Shown piece by piece: positions 43,435-51,619 of a stretch of DNA of 64,000 bases; the stretch's first letter is position 1, and each line of letters begins with the position of its first letter. This stretch comes from Phytopseudomonas dryadis. GTDB taxonomy: Bacteria; Pseudomonadota; Gammaproteobacteria; Pseudomonadales; Pseudomonadaceae. The position numbers and the translations under genes are program-made. Location: contig NZ_QJUM01000012.1 in the NCBI RefSeq assembly GCF_004327355.1, forward strand, positions 1 to 64,000. Reading direction: 5' to 3'. The notes under the pieces are model-generated. The model had not been told where the DNA came from and made no database searches. It was given only the letters and a program-made list of their open reading frames with translations.

Positions 43435-46400
43435 AGCGTTTCTCCAGATGGCTGTAGCCCATGCCCACGCCCTTGCTCACCTTGAGCTGCACCGCCACCC
43501 GTTCCTTGAGCGCCTCGACATGGCTGATCACGCCGATCATCTTGCCGCTGGCATTGAGGTTGTCCAGAGCATCCAGAGCCACTTCCAGGGTTTCGCCATC
43601 CAGGGTGCCGAAGCCTTCGTCGAGAAACAGCGAGTCGATCCGGGTCTTGTGGCTGACCAGGTCGGACAGCGCCAGGGCCAGGGCCAGGCTGACCAGGAAG
43701 CTCTCGCCGCCGGACAGCGTGCGGGTGTCGCGGGCCACGTCGCCCTGCCAGGTGTCGATCACCTCCAGCTCCAGTTCGCCCAGGGATTTGCGCGCCAGCT
43801 GATAGCGACCATGCAGACGCCGCAACTGCCCGTTGGCCAGGTGCACCAGATGGCCGAGGGTCAGGCCCTGGGCGAAGCGCCGGTACTTGGCGCCATCGGC
43901 CGAACCGATCAGGCTGTTGAGCTGCTGCCAGCTGTCGTACTCACCCTGCTGCGTGGCGATGGCCTCGAACAGCGCCTGCTGATCGAGCCGACGCTTGTCG
44001 TCGCCCTGCAGTTGGCCGTGGATTTCGCCCTGGCGCTGGCCGAGCTGTTTCAGCGTCGCCTGCAAGGCCTGCAGGCGCTCGTCGAGGTCCTCGGCGCTGT
44101 GCCCGGTCTGCGGTTCGGCACGCAGCGCGGCCAGTTGCCCTTGCGCCGCGGCATGCAGCGCCTGGGCTTCGGTCCGGGCCTTTTCCAGGCGCTGCCTGAG
44201 CGCCTGTAGCTGCTCACGCTGGCGATCGTCGAGCAGCGCCGCGAGAAACTCGGCCTCGTCGGCGAACGGGCTGTCGCCCAGCGCCGCCTGCCATTGCCCG
44301 GCCGCGGCCTGTGCCGCCTGCTGCTGAGCGGCCAGGCGCTGGGCAATGGCCGCCAGCGTGCCCTGCAGTTCCAGCGCCCGGTGCTCGGCGGCCCGGCAGT
44401 CGGCCTGGGCCTGTTCCAAGCGCTCTTCGGCCTGCGTCTGTCGCGTCGCCACGAATGGCGCGCCACCGGCCTGCTGCCAGCGCGATAGCCAGTGTTGCGC
44501 CTGCTTGTGCGCCTCGGCCGCCTGCAGTTCCAGGCCCGGCTGGCGCTGCGCCAGCTGTTGCCGACGCTGCTGTGCCTGTTGCCACTGGTCGACCTCCTGC
44601 TGGCGCGCAGCCAGCCAGGCCGCACCGTCTTCCGGCAGGCCGTGGCCGAACGCGGCCAGTTCCGCCGCCAGGCCGCTTTCGGCCTGCCGCAGGCGCTCAT
44701 GCTGGGCGGCGAACTGTTCCTGTAGAGCCTGTTGCGCCGCCTGCAGCAGGTCGCGTTCGTGCTCCAGCGCCGCCTGCTGCTGCAGCGCGGCGGCATGCTT
44801 GTGGCCGGCGATCTGCGCCGCCTGACGCGCCTGCTCCAGCTCCTGCTTGAGGCCATCGAGCAGGCTCAGGGTACGTTGCACCTCGACCAGTTCGGCGATC
44901 TGCCGGGTCTTGGCCGCGGCCAGGGCCCGCTCGTCCTCGGGCAACGGGTCGAGTCGCTCGCCCTGGCGCTGCCAGGCACTCGCCAGCGCATCCAGCTGCC
45001 GTTGCAGCTCCTGTGCCTGCTCCTCGCCCTGCGCCACCTGGGTCTGCAAGGCCGCCACCTGATTGCCCAGGTTCTGCCCCTGCTCGGCCAGCGCGTCCAG
45101 GCTTTGCCGGGCGGCATCGCGCTCACGGCGGGTTTGCGGGACGTCCAGCGCCTGGTAGGCCGCCACCGCCGGGTGCTCGTGGGCGCCGCACAACGGGCAG
45201 GCGTCGCCGGGCTGCAGCTGGGCGCGGTAGGCCTCCAGGGCCTGGATGCGCTGCTCCTGTTCCAGCAGTTTCTCCTGGTCGTTCAGGCGCTGTTTCATCT
45301 GCCGATAGCGCTCGCGCAGGCTCGCACGCTCGGCCTCGCGTTCGCCGAGGGCCTGGCGCTGCTGTGCCAGGGCGGCGGCGACCCGCTGCTGTTGCTGCAA
45401 CAACTGACTGCGCCGCTCGTCCAGCTGCGCCAGTTGCTCCAGGGCGACGCCCCGGCCATGCACCGCCTGCCAGGTCGCGCGCCAGTCCGCGTCGCTGCGC
45501 CCGTCGAGCGCCGTATGCCAACGCGCCTCGACCTCGGCGGCCAGTTTCTCGGCCTGGGCCTTGCTCTGCGCAGACGCCGCCAGGGCCTGGGCATATCCGT
45601 CCAGAGCGGCCTGCAACTGCTCGAGCTGAGCGGCCCCGGCGTGTTCCCGCTGCCGCAGTTCCTGGCTACTCTGCCGCAACTGCTGGCGCAGCTCGAAGGC
45701 GTGTTGCCAGCCGCTCAGTTGCGGCTCCAGCTGGCCCAGGCTGGCCGAGGCCTGCAACTGGCCATCCAGTGCCTGGCATTCATCCCCCAGTGCCTGCAAT
45801 GCCTGCTGCCTGACCAGGGCCAGGGCGGCACTGGTCCGTGCCGCCTCGCCCAGGGCCTGCTGCAGCCGCGCGTTCAGCGCTGCCTGTTCGCGTTGGTGGT
45901 TCTGTTGCTCGTCCTGGCTGGCGGCCAGGGCGCGGGCCGCCTCGCAGTGAGTCCGGTACACCGGCTGCAGGCGCTGCGCCGGCTCGCTGTTGTGCAAACG
46001 CGCCAACTCGCCCGCAGCCTCACGTTCGGCCTGGGCAGCCGCCTCGACCTGTGTCGCAGCGCCGCTCACCTGCTGCTCGGCCCGGCCCAGATCGACCAGC
46101 CACTGGCGTTGTCGACCCGCCTCAGCCAGTTGCGCCTGCGTTGCGCTTTCCTCGCTGGCCAACTGCCGGACCTCGTCGGCGAGCGCCTGGCGCTGCTCGG
46201 TGCCGAGCAACTCGACGCCCTCGGCCCGTGCCCGCAGTTGATCCAGGCTGGCCTTGACCTCACGGGTCTGTTCGAACACCCGTTGCGAGATCAGGCCGTA
46301 GATTTCCGTGCCGGTGAGTTCTTCCAGCAATTCGGCGCGCTGGTTGGCCGAGGCTTCGAGAAAGGCCGCGAAGCCGCCCTGGGCCAGCAGCATCGACTTG

Positions 46401-46837
46401 GTGAAGCGGCCGAAATCGAGGCCGGTCAGGCGCTCCACCTCACGGGGTTTTTCGCTGAGCTTGTCGGTGATGATCTGCCCATCCAGCTGCGCCAGCTCGG
46501 CCTTGGCGCCTTGCAATGCACCGTCGGCCCGGTCCCGCGCCCGGCGCTGGCTCCAGAACGCCCGGTAGCCCTGGCCGCGCACCTCGAACTCGACCTCGGC
46601 CAGGCATTCGGCGGTATGCCGGGTCATCAGTTCGTTCTCGCCACCGACCCGCTCCATACGCGGCGTGCGGTGATACAGCGCCAGGCAGATGGCGTCGAGC
46701 AGCGTGGTCTTGCCTGCCCCGGTCGGCCCGGTGATGGCGAACAGGCCGTTGCTGGCGAAGGGCTCGGCGGTGAAATCGATCTTCCACTCGCCCTTGAGCG
46801 AGTTGAGGTTCTTCAGGCGCAGGCTGAGGATTTTCAT
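43424..46837 (-). CDS. sbcC: Nuclease SbcCD subunit C (SMC-like ATPase)
   Basis: A 1137-residue Rad50-type ATPase. Walker A GPTGAGKTTLLDAICLALYH lies near residue 37, a long Gln/Ala-rich coiled coil follows, broken at the apex by the zinc hook GDACPLCGAHEHP (about residue 535), then the signature LSGGESFLVSLALALALSDL and Walker B DSLFLDEGFGTLD. With SbcD it cleaves hairpins and DNA ends. In Pseudomonas sbcD normally sits directly next to sbcC; here two genes and an independent plus-strand promoter lie between. Confidence 0.95.
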   Translation of the reverse strand: MKILSLRLKNLNSLKGEWKIDFTAEPFASNGLFAITGPTGAGKTTLLDAICLALYHRTPRMERVGGENELMTRHTAECLAEVEFEVRGQGYRAFWSQRRARDRADGALQGAKAELAQLDGQIITDKLSEKPREVERLTGLDFGRFTKSMLLAQGGFAAFLEASANQRAELLEELTGTEIYGLISQRVFEQTREVKASLDQLRARAEGVELLGTEQRQALADEVRQLASEESATQAQLAEAGRQRQWLVDLGRAEQQVSGAATQVEAAAQAEREAAGELARLHNSEPAQRLQPVYRTHCEAARALAASQDEQQNHQREQAALNARLQQALGEAARTSAALALVRQQALQALGDECQALDGQLQASASLGQLEPQLSGWQHAFELRQQLRQSSQELRQREHAGAAQLEQLQAALDGYAQALAASAQSKAQAEKLAAEVEARWHTALDGRSDADWRATWQAVHGRGVALEQLAQLDERRSQLLQQQQRVAAALAQQRQALGEREAERASLRERYRQMKQRLNDQEKLLEQEQRIQALEAYRAQLQPGDACPLCGAHEHPAVAAYQALDVPQTRRERDAARQSLDALAEQGQNLGNQVAALQTQVAQGEEQAQELQRQLDALASAWQRQGERLDPLPEDERALAAAKTRQIAELVEVQRTLSLLDGLKQELEQARQAAQIAGHKHAAALQQQAALEHERDLLQAAQQALQEQFAAQHERLRQAESGLAAELAAFGHGLPEDGAAWLAARQQEVDQWQQAQQRRQQLAQRQPGLELQAAEAHKQAQHWLSRWQQAGGAPFVATRQTQAEERLEQAQADCRAAEHRALELQGTLAAIAQRLAAQQQAAQAAAGQWQAALGDSPFADEAEFLAALLDDRQREQLQALRQRLEKARTEAQALHAAAQGQLAALRAEPQTGHSAEDLDERLQALQATLKQLGQRQGEIHGQLQGDDKRRLDQQALFEAIATQQGEYDSWQQLNSLIGSADGAKYRRFAQGLTLGHLVHLANGQLRRLHGRYQLARKSLGELELEVIDTWQGDVARDTRTLSGGESFLVSLALALALSDLVSHKTRIDSLFLDEGFGTLDGETLEVALDALDNLNASGKMIGVISHVEALKERVAVQLKVSKGVGMGYSHLEKRYAL

Positions 46838-46992
46838 GAAAGCGGGACTGGGCTCGGGTCACGGCAGAATGGCTATTGTGGCACCGTTGCGCCGGGATCG
46901 CCCATGCCGTAGCGCCGGCCTTGACCTTGCTACGGCCCGCCTGCGCCCGTCATGGTCTCGATGGGCGCGAACCAACCGGCCTGACGCGCATC

Positions 46993-47024
46993 GTAACAAA
47001 AACGCCCTGCGCCACTGGCAGGGC
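46993..47024 (-). terminator. Minus-strand terminator upstream of sbcC
   Basis: Read on the minus strand, CGCCCTG-CCAGTGGCG-CAGGGCG is followed by TTTTTGTTACG. It would stop transcription coming from the sbcD side before sbcC, so sbcC must use a promoter in 46838-46990. Confidence 0.8.
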
Positions 47025-47067
47025 GGCAGGTAACGTGATCGTTCGTTCACAAGGAGAGAGATTCGCC

Positions 47068-48204
47068 ATGGCCCGTCCCGTCCACCACCTCCTGGGTGGT
47101 ATCGCCCTCAGTCTCGCCGCTCTCGGCGCCCAGGCCGCCGACGCCCTGCCCCAGGCGCAGTGGCCATTCACCGCCGAACCCCGGGCCAGCTTCGACGAGC
47201 CCTGGGCCATGTCCTTCCTGCCCGACGGCACGCTGCTGGTGACCGAAAAGCGCGGCGCTCTCAAGCACTTCGACCCGAAGAGCGGCAAGGCCGGTGATAT
47301 CGCCGGCGTACCCGAAGTCGCCTACGGCGGCCAGGGCGGTTTCGGCGATGTGCTGGTGCACCCCGACTACGCCAGCAATGGCTGGGTCTACATCAGTTAC
47401 GCCGAAGCCGGTGATGGCGATACCCGCGGCGCGGCGGTGGCCCGCGCCAAGCTGCAGCTCAACCAGGACGGCAGCGGCGCGCTGACCGAGCTGAGCGTGA
47501 TCTGGCGACAGACGCCCAAGGTCAGCGGCGGCGGCCACTACGGCCATCGCCTCGCCTTCGGCCCGGATGGCAAGCTGTGGATCACCTCCAGCGAGCGGCA
47601 GAAATTCACCCCCGCCCAGGACATGCAAGGCAACCTGGGCAAGATCGTCCGCCTCGACGACGACGGCAGCCTGCCCGGCGACAACCCCTTCGCCGACCAG
47701 GGCGAGGTGGCCGCCCAGGTCTGGTCGCTGGGTCATCGCAACATGCTCGGCATCGCCTTCGACGCCCAGGACAGACTCTGGGTTCACGAGATGGGCCCGG
47801 CCGGCGGCGACGAGCTGAACCTGATCAAGCGCGGCGAGAACTACGGCTACCCCGAGGTTTCCAACGGCAACCACTACGGCGGCAAGCCGATCCCCGACCA
47901 CGACACCCGCCCTGAATTCGAAGCGCCGAAGATCACCTGGAACCCGGTGATCTCCCCGGCCGGTTTCGTCATCTACCAGGGCCAGCGCTTTCCCGGCTGG
48001 GACGGCAGCGGCCTGATCGGCGGGCTGTCTTCGCAGTCGCTGGTGCGCGTCGCCTTCGATGGCGACAACGCCCGCGAAGTGGAGCGCTACGCCATGGGCG
48101 CACGCATCCGCGAAGTGGAGCAAGGCCCCGAAGGCAGCCTCTGGCTGCTGGAGGATGGCAGCGGCGGCCGTCTGCTGGAACTGCTACCCAAGAAGCAGCC
48201 TTAA
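47068..48204 (+). CDS. PQQ-dependent aldose sugar dehydrogenase (YliI/Asd-like)
   Basis: A 378-residue soluble periplasmic beta-propeller quinoprotein. It has a signal peptide ([23 protein letters not shown]), [53 protein letters not shown] (catalytic His) and [30 protein letters not shown], all typical of soluble glucose/aldose dehydrogenases. AAGGAGAG precedes the ATG. It lies in opposite orientation between sbcC and sbcD. PQQ synthesis genes are not in the window. Confidence 0.93.
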   Translation: MARPVHHLLGGIALSLAALGAQAADALPQAQWPFTAEPRASFDEPWAMSFLPDGTLLVTEKRGALKHFDPKSGKAGDIAGVPEVAYGGQGGFGDVLVHPDYASNGWVYISYAEAGDGDTRGAAVARAKLQLNQDGSGALTELSVIWRQTPKVSGGGHYGHRLAFGPDGKLWITSSERQKFTPAQDMQGNLGKIVRLDDDGSLPGDNPFADQGEVAAQVWSLGHRNMLGIAFDAQDRLWVHEMGPAGGDELNLIKRGENYGYPEVSNGNHYGGKPIPDHDTRPEFEAPKITWNPVISPAGFVIYQGQRFPGWDGSGLIGGLSSQSLVRVAFDGDNAREVERYAMGARIREVEQGPEGSLWLLEDGSGGRLLELLPKKQP

Positions 48205-48251
48205 GCGGCAAGCCAAGCGGGGGGAGAGTCGATCGCCTTGGCGGCCCCCCG

Positions 48252-48704
48252 CTACTGATAGCCGCTGGGCTGCATATTGCGAATCGCCGTGATCTTCCAC
48301 TCGCCGCCGTCGCGCACCACCACGAAGGTGCTCCACATACGGCGCGGCGTGCCGTCGGAATTGGGCAGTTCGTAGCGGGCGTCGGCAATCGCACTGTCGG
48401 CGTCGACCAGACGCACGGTTTCCACCGTGAGGGTGCGTCCGCCGGGGTTTTGCGCGGAGCTGCGCTGCATGCCGCTGAGGGCGCCCTCGATGCCATGGCG
48501 CCATTCGCCGGAAGACACCAGTTGGTCGATGTCATCGGTGAGCAGCGCGCGAATGGCCGTGGCGTCCTGCTCTACACGGGCCTGCTGGTAGCGATCCACC
48601 AAGGCGGTGATGGCCTGGATATCGGCGGTGGAAGTGGTCGCCGGTTGGCTGAAGGCGATGCCGGGCAAGGCGCTCAGGAGCATGAAGCAGATGAGTGTTT
48701 TCAT
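48252..48704 (-). CDS. Exported DUF4440/SnoaL-like (NTF2-fold) protein
   Basis: A 150-residue protein with a cleavable signal (MKTLICFMLLSALPGIAFS) and an NTF2-like alpha+beta domain (DIQAITALVDRYQQARVEQDATAIRALLTDDID; FVVVRDGGEWKITAIRNMQPSGYQ). Members bind small molecules or act as isomerases; the role here is unknown. The start is the Met giving a proper signal peptide. Convergent with the sugar dehydrogenase gene. Confidence 0.82.
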   Translation of the reverse strand: MKTLICFMLLSALPGIAFSQPATTSTADIQAITALVDRYQQARVEQDATAIRALLTDDIDQLVSSGEWRHGIEGALSGMQRSSAQNPGGRTLTVETVRLVDADSAIADARYELPNSDGTPRRMWSTFVVVRDGGEWKITAIRNMQPSGYQ

Positions 48705-49076
48705 CGTCGAACTTCCTTGGAGGTGGAAGACTGCTGGCGCTCGGTCGAAGGGGAACCGGTGGCGCCCCCCGCGGATTCCCTTCTGTCCCAGGCGTCGATA
48801 GGCCGCGTCGCAAGCGAATGCCTGCTTGCGCCTTGGCCACGCGCCCCAGTCCCGTTTGCGCCCGCTGGTTGTCCGTACAAGAGGGTCTGTCGAGGTTTCA
48901 GCACGCCCCCTTCGGGCGGGCGCTGAGACGTCACCAGAAGACCCTAGTGCCGATTGGCGCACCCTTCAACGCGCGTTTCACCGTTCAATTGTTTCAAGGT
49001 TTCAGCCAGCCTGCCAGGCGCGGCCCGGGAGGCTCTGCTGGCAAGCCCGCCGCTGCGCATGCGCCACCGCCTGGCC
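48705..49076. other. 372-bp intergenic region with a nested inverted repeat
   Basis: No open frame is convincing. At 48883-48944 an outer pair GGGTCT/AGACCC encloses GTTTCAGC-A-CGCCC and GGGCG-GGCGCTGAGAC around CCTTC, a UUCG-type hairpin. There is no T tract on either side. It could be a structured RNA, a degenerate repeat or the 3' end of the sbcD transcript. Confidence 0.5.
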
Positions 49077-50297
49077 TCAGTCCTGGCCTTCCCGCAGTTC
49101 GCTCGCTATCTGCCGGTACAACCCACGCAAACGCTGCTCCTGCTCCGGCGCCAGCGTCTCGGCGGCGAGGCGCTGGTCGAACACCTGTTCGGGATCGAGT
49201 TCGTCGAGGGTTTCGCGCTGCTCGCCATGCCAGCTGGCGAGCGCATTGCCGCGCGCCCGGCGGATGCGCAGCACCTCCACCGGCAGGTCCTCGCACAAGG
49301 CGGCGATGCGCACCTGCAGGTCACTGAGGTAATCGTCGCCTTCGACCTGCACCTCCAGCCACACAGGGCGCTGCGGTGTGCCTGCCCGGGCGGCTTCGGC
49401 GAGTATCGGCGGCAGGCTCTGCAGTGAGCCACGCAGCGATTGCAGAGGCTGGAAATTCGGCACCGGCAAGGCGCGCACCTGGCGCAGGCCGCTGGCGTCC
49501 ACGTCCACCAGCAGCACTTCCTTCTGCTGGCGGGCCTCGTCGAAACTCAACGGGATCGGCGAGCCGCTGTAGCGGATATGCTCCAGGCCGCCGACCTTCT
49601 GCGGCCGGTGTATATGCCCAAGAGCGATGTAATCGGCGGCGGGAAAGGACGACGTCGGGAAGGCTTCCAGCGCGCCGACGTAGATTTCCCGCACCGACTC
49701 GCTGGCACTGGCGCCGACGGTGGTCAGGTGGCCGCTGGCGATGACCGGCAAATCACCGCCCAGTTCGTCACGGCGCGCCAGGGCCAGCTCAAAGAGAGCC
49801 TGGTAATGCCCGTGGATCGCCTGCTGCAGCGACAGCTGCTTGTCCGCGGCGCTCTGCCCGGCCTCGCTGCGCAACACGTCGCGCGGACGGATGAACGGAA
49901 TGGCGCAGAGCAGCGCGGCGGGCTGGCCAGCGGCGTCCGCGAGCACCAGCAACTGCTCGTCCAGACGCTCGCGGACGCCCGGAACCACCCGGGTGCCGAG
50001 CTGCGCCAGCAGGGTGCGGCTCTCGCCGAGCATCGCCACCGAGTCATGGTTGCCGCCCAGCACCACCAGCTGGCAGCCGCTGTCACGCAGCGCCACGACG
50101 AAGTGGTTGTACTGCTCACGGGCATAGCTGGGCGGCGACCCGGTGTCGAACACATCGCCGGCGATCAGCACCAGGTCGACCTGCTGCTGGCGCACCTGCT
50201 CGATCAGCCAGGCACAGAAGGCCTGGTGCTCGGCCTGGCGCGTCTTGCCCATGAAATGCTGGCCCAGGTGCCAGTCGGAAGTGTGCAGAAGACGCAT
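49077..50297 (-). CDS. sbcD: Nuclease SbcCD subunit D
   Basis: A 406-residue Mre11-type metallophosphoesterase. Metal-binding motifs are present in order: HTSDWHLGQHF, VLIAGDVFDTG, LGGNHDS, VIASGHLTTVGAS and IALGHIHRPQ. The start codon lies 19 nt from the end of the TA-flanked element copy 2, and only a weak ribosome-binding site is visible (GGAACTCACCC), so expression may depend on sequence in that element. Confidence 0.95.
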   Translation of the reverse strand: MRLLHTSDWHLGQHFMGKTRQAEHQAFCAWLIEQVRQQQVDLVLIAGDVFDTGSPPSYAREQYNHFVVALRDSGCQLVVLGGNHDSVAMLGESRTLLAQLGTRVVPGVRERLDEQLLVLADAAGQPAALLCAIPFIRPRDVLRSEAGQSAADKQLSLQQAIHGHYQALFELALARRDELGGDLPVIASGHLTTVGASASESVREIYVGALEAFPTSSFPAADYIALGHIHRPQKVGGLEHIRYSGSPIPLSFDEARQQKEVLLVDVDASGLRQVRALPVPNFQPLQSLRGSLQSLPPILAEAARAGTPQRPVWLEVQVEGDDYLSDLQVRIAALCEDLPVEVLRIRRARGNALASWHGEQRETLDELDPEQVFDQRLAAETLAPEQEQRLRGLYRQIASELREGQD

Positions 50298-50316
50298 CGT
50301 GAAGGGTGAGTTCCTA

Positions 50317-50563
50317 GTGTCGTGTCAACCATGAAATGTCGGACTTCCGTGGATAGCGTCTTGAGCCCTGGCCCGCAAGAGCCCGTTCGCAATCAGGGTT
50401 CGCCTGTAGGCGCGTCGACCTCGGCGCGATGCGCTGGCGGCCATGCTGCAAAAACGCGCGATGGCCACGATTCGCCGCGAGGGCGCGGCTCCTAATGTTG
50501 CACGCTCATTGCTGAAGCCCGTGTAGATACCGCGCGGCCGACATTTGATCGGTGTCGCGACAC
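50317..50563. mobile_element. 247-bp TA-flanked TIR element carrying a REPIN, copy 2
   Basis: Reverse complement of the element at 39094-39353, with the same ends TAGTGTCG...AAATGTCGG and TA at 50315-50316 and 50564-50565. It is 13 bp shorter, lacking part of the stretch CTGCCACATTCGTGTGGG before the REP doublet. It sits between divergent sbcD and the exported methyltransferase gene. Confidence 0.85.
50406..50494. repeat. REPIN inside element copy 2
   Basis: Starts GTAGGCGCGTCGACCTCGGC and ends GAGGGCGCGGCTCCTA; two REP palindromes in inverted orientation. Confidence 0.8.
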
Positions 50564-50822
50564 TAGTTCTGTTGCCGTTTCGGCGCAAGCCGTGTCGCCA
50601 GGCGGGAAAATCCTGCCAACCATGCCCTTTCGCCCCGTTCAAGGCAATCGCACGGCACCCGGTTCACATCAGGTTACATACTCGCAGGCGCCGTAAAACC
50701 TGCGCTTGGAGCAATTTCGGCGCCATTCGCCGAGCCCCCGACGTTATTGAGGAGAACCTTGGGCCAAGGCCTTCGGTCGGAAATTTCACCCCCCTACCGC
50801 CCTTGCTGAGGAGTATCCGCCG

Positions 50823-51617
50823 ATGAAACCCGCCTCCGCTCGCCCCTTCTCGTTGTTCGCCCTGTCGCTCGGCATGCTGAGCCTGCTGCAGCTTCCCGGG
50901 GCTCTGGCCCAGACACCCGCCCTGGACGTCCCCTACGTACCGACGCCGGAACCGGTGGTGGCGCGCATGCTGGAGATGGCCGATGTCGGCCCGGATGACT
51001 ATGTCATCGACCTCGGCTCCGGCGACGGCCGCATCGCCATCTCCGCGGTACGCGATCGCGGCGCCAAGTCGGCCTACGGTATCGACCTCAATCCCGAGCG
51101 TATCGAGGAAGCCGAACGCAATGCCGAGCAGGCGGGCGTCAGCGACAAGGTCAGTTTCGAGCAGGGCGACCTGTTCAAGAAAGACATCTCCGAGGCCAAC
51201 GTGCTGACCATGTACCTGTTGTCGACGGTCAACATGCGCCTGCGCCCGGTCATTCTCGACACCCTCGAGCCCGGTACCCGGGTGGTCTCCCATGCCTTCA
51301 GCATGGAGGACTGGGAACCCGACCGCAGCGACATCGTCGGGGGTGCGCGCGTCTACCTGTGGATAGTACCGGCCAAGGTCGCCGGCTCCTGGCGGGTCGA
51401 GGCGGACGGCGAATCCTTCAATGTCGAACTGACCCAGCGCTTCCAGGAAGTGGCCGGCAGTACCGAAAGCCAGCAAGCCGTGCGCGGACGCCTGAACGGC
51501 AACGAACTGCGCTTCACGGTCAACGACAAGCTGTATGTCGGCCAGATCGAAGGCGACCGCATCAACGCCGTGTCCGCGGAAGGCGCGGTCGCCGGCTGGA
51601 GCGCACAACGGAGCTGA
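50823..51617 (+). CDS. Exported class I SAM-methyltransferase-like protein
   Basis: A 264-residue protein with a typical signal peptide (about 30 residues, ...SLLQLPGALAQ) followed by a Rossmann methyltransferase domain: VDLG-type motif I YVIDLGSGDGRIAI, acidic motif II AYGIDLNPERIEEA and post-motif DLFKKDISEANV. The beginning PYVPTPEPVVARMLEMA resembles small lysine-methyltransferase relatives. The last 90 residues are a separate beta-rich domain. GAGGAG precedes the ATG. The next gene, a permease, starts 3 nt after the stop. How a periplasmic enzyme would get SAM is not clear. Confidence 0.8.
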   Translation: MKPASARPFSLFALSLGMLSLLQLPGALAQTPALDVPYVPTPEPVVARMLEMADVGPDDYVIDLGSGDGRIAISAVRDRGAKSAYGIDLNPERIEEAERNAEQAGVSDKVSFEQGDLFKKDISEANVLTMYLLSTVNMRLRPVILDTLEPGTRVVSHAFSMEDWEPDRSDIVGGARVYLWIVPAKVAGSWRVEADGESFNVELTQRFQEVAGSTESQQAVRGRLNGNELRFTVNDKLYVGQIEGDRINAVSAEGAVAGWSAQRS

Positions 51618-51619
51618 GC

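Noticed and set aside
44732..46912. A 726-codon open frame antisense to sbcC
   Set aside because: Leu/Gln/Arg-rich shadow of the coiled-coil region; no start signal and no recognisable domain.
48705..49076. Riboswitch in the sbcD-DUF4440 spacer
   Set aside because: The nested inverted repeat does not match any riboswitch consensus that I know, and no suitable regulated gene follows.
50761..50811. A 16-codon TTG-started leader peptide ahead of the exported methyltransferase
   Set aside because: GAGGAG and a frame ending at TGA near the next ribosome-binding site are present, but codon choice shows no control-amino-acid run and nothing else supports it.
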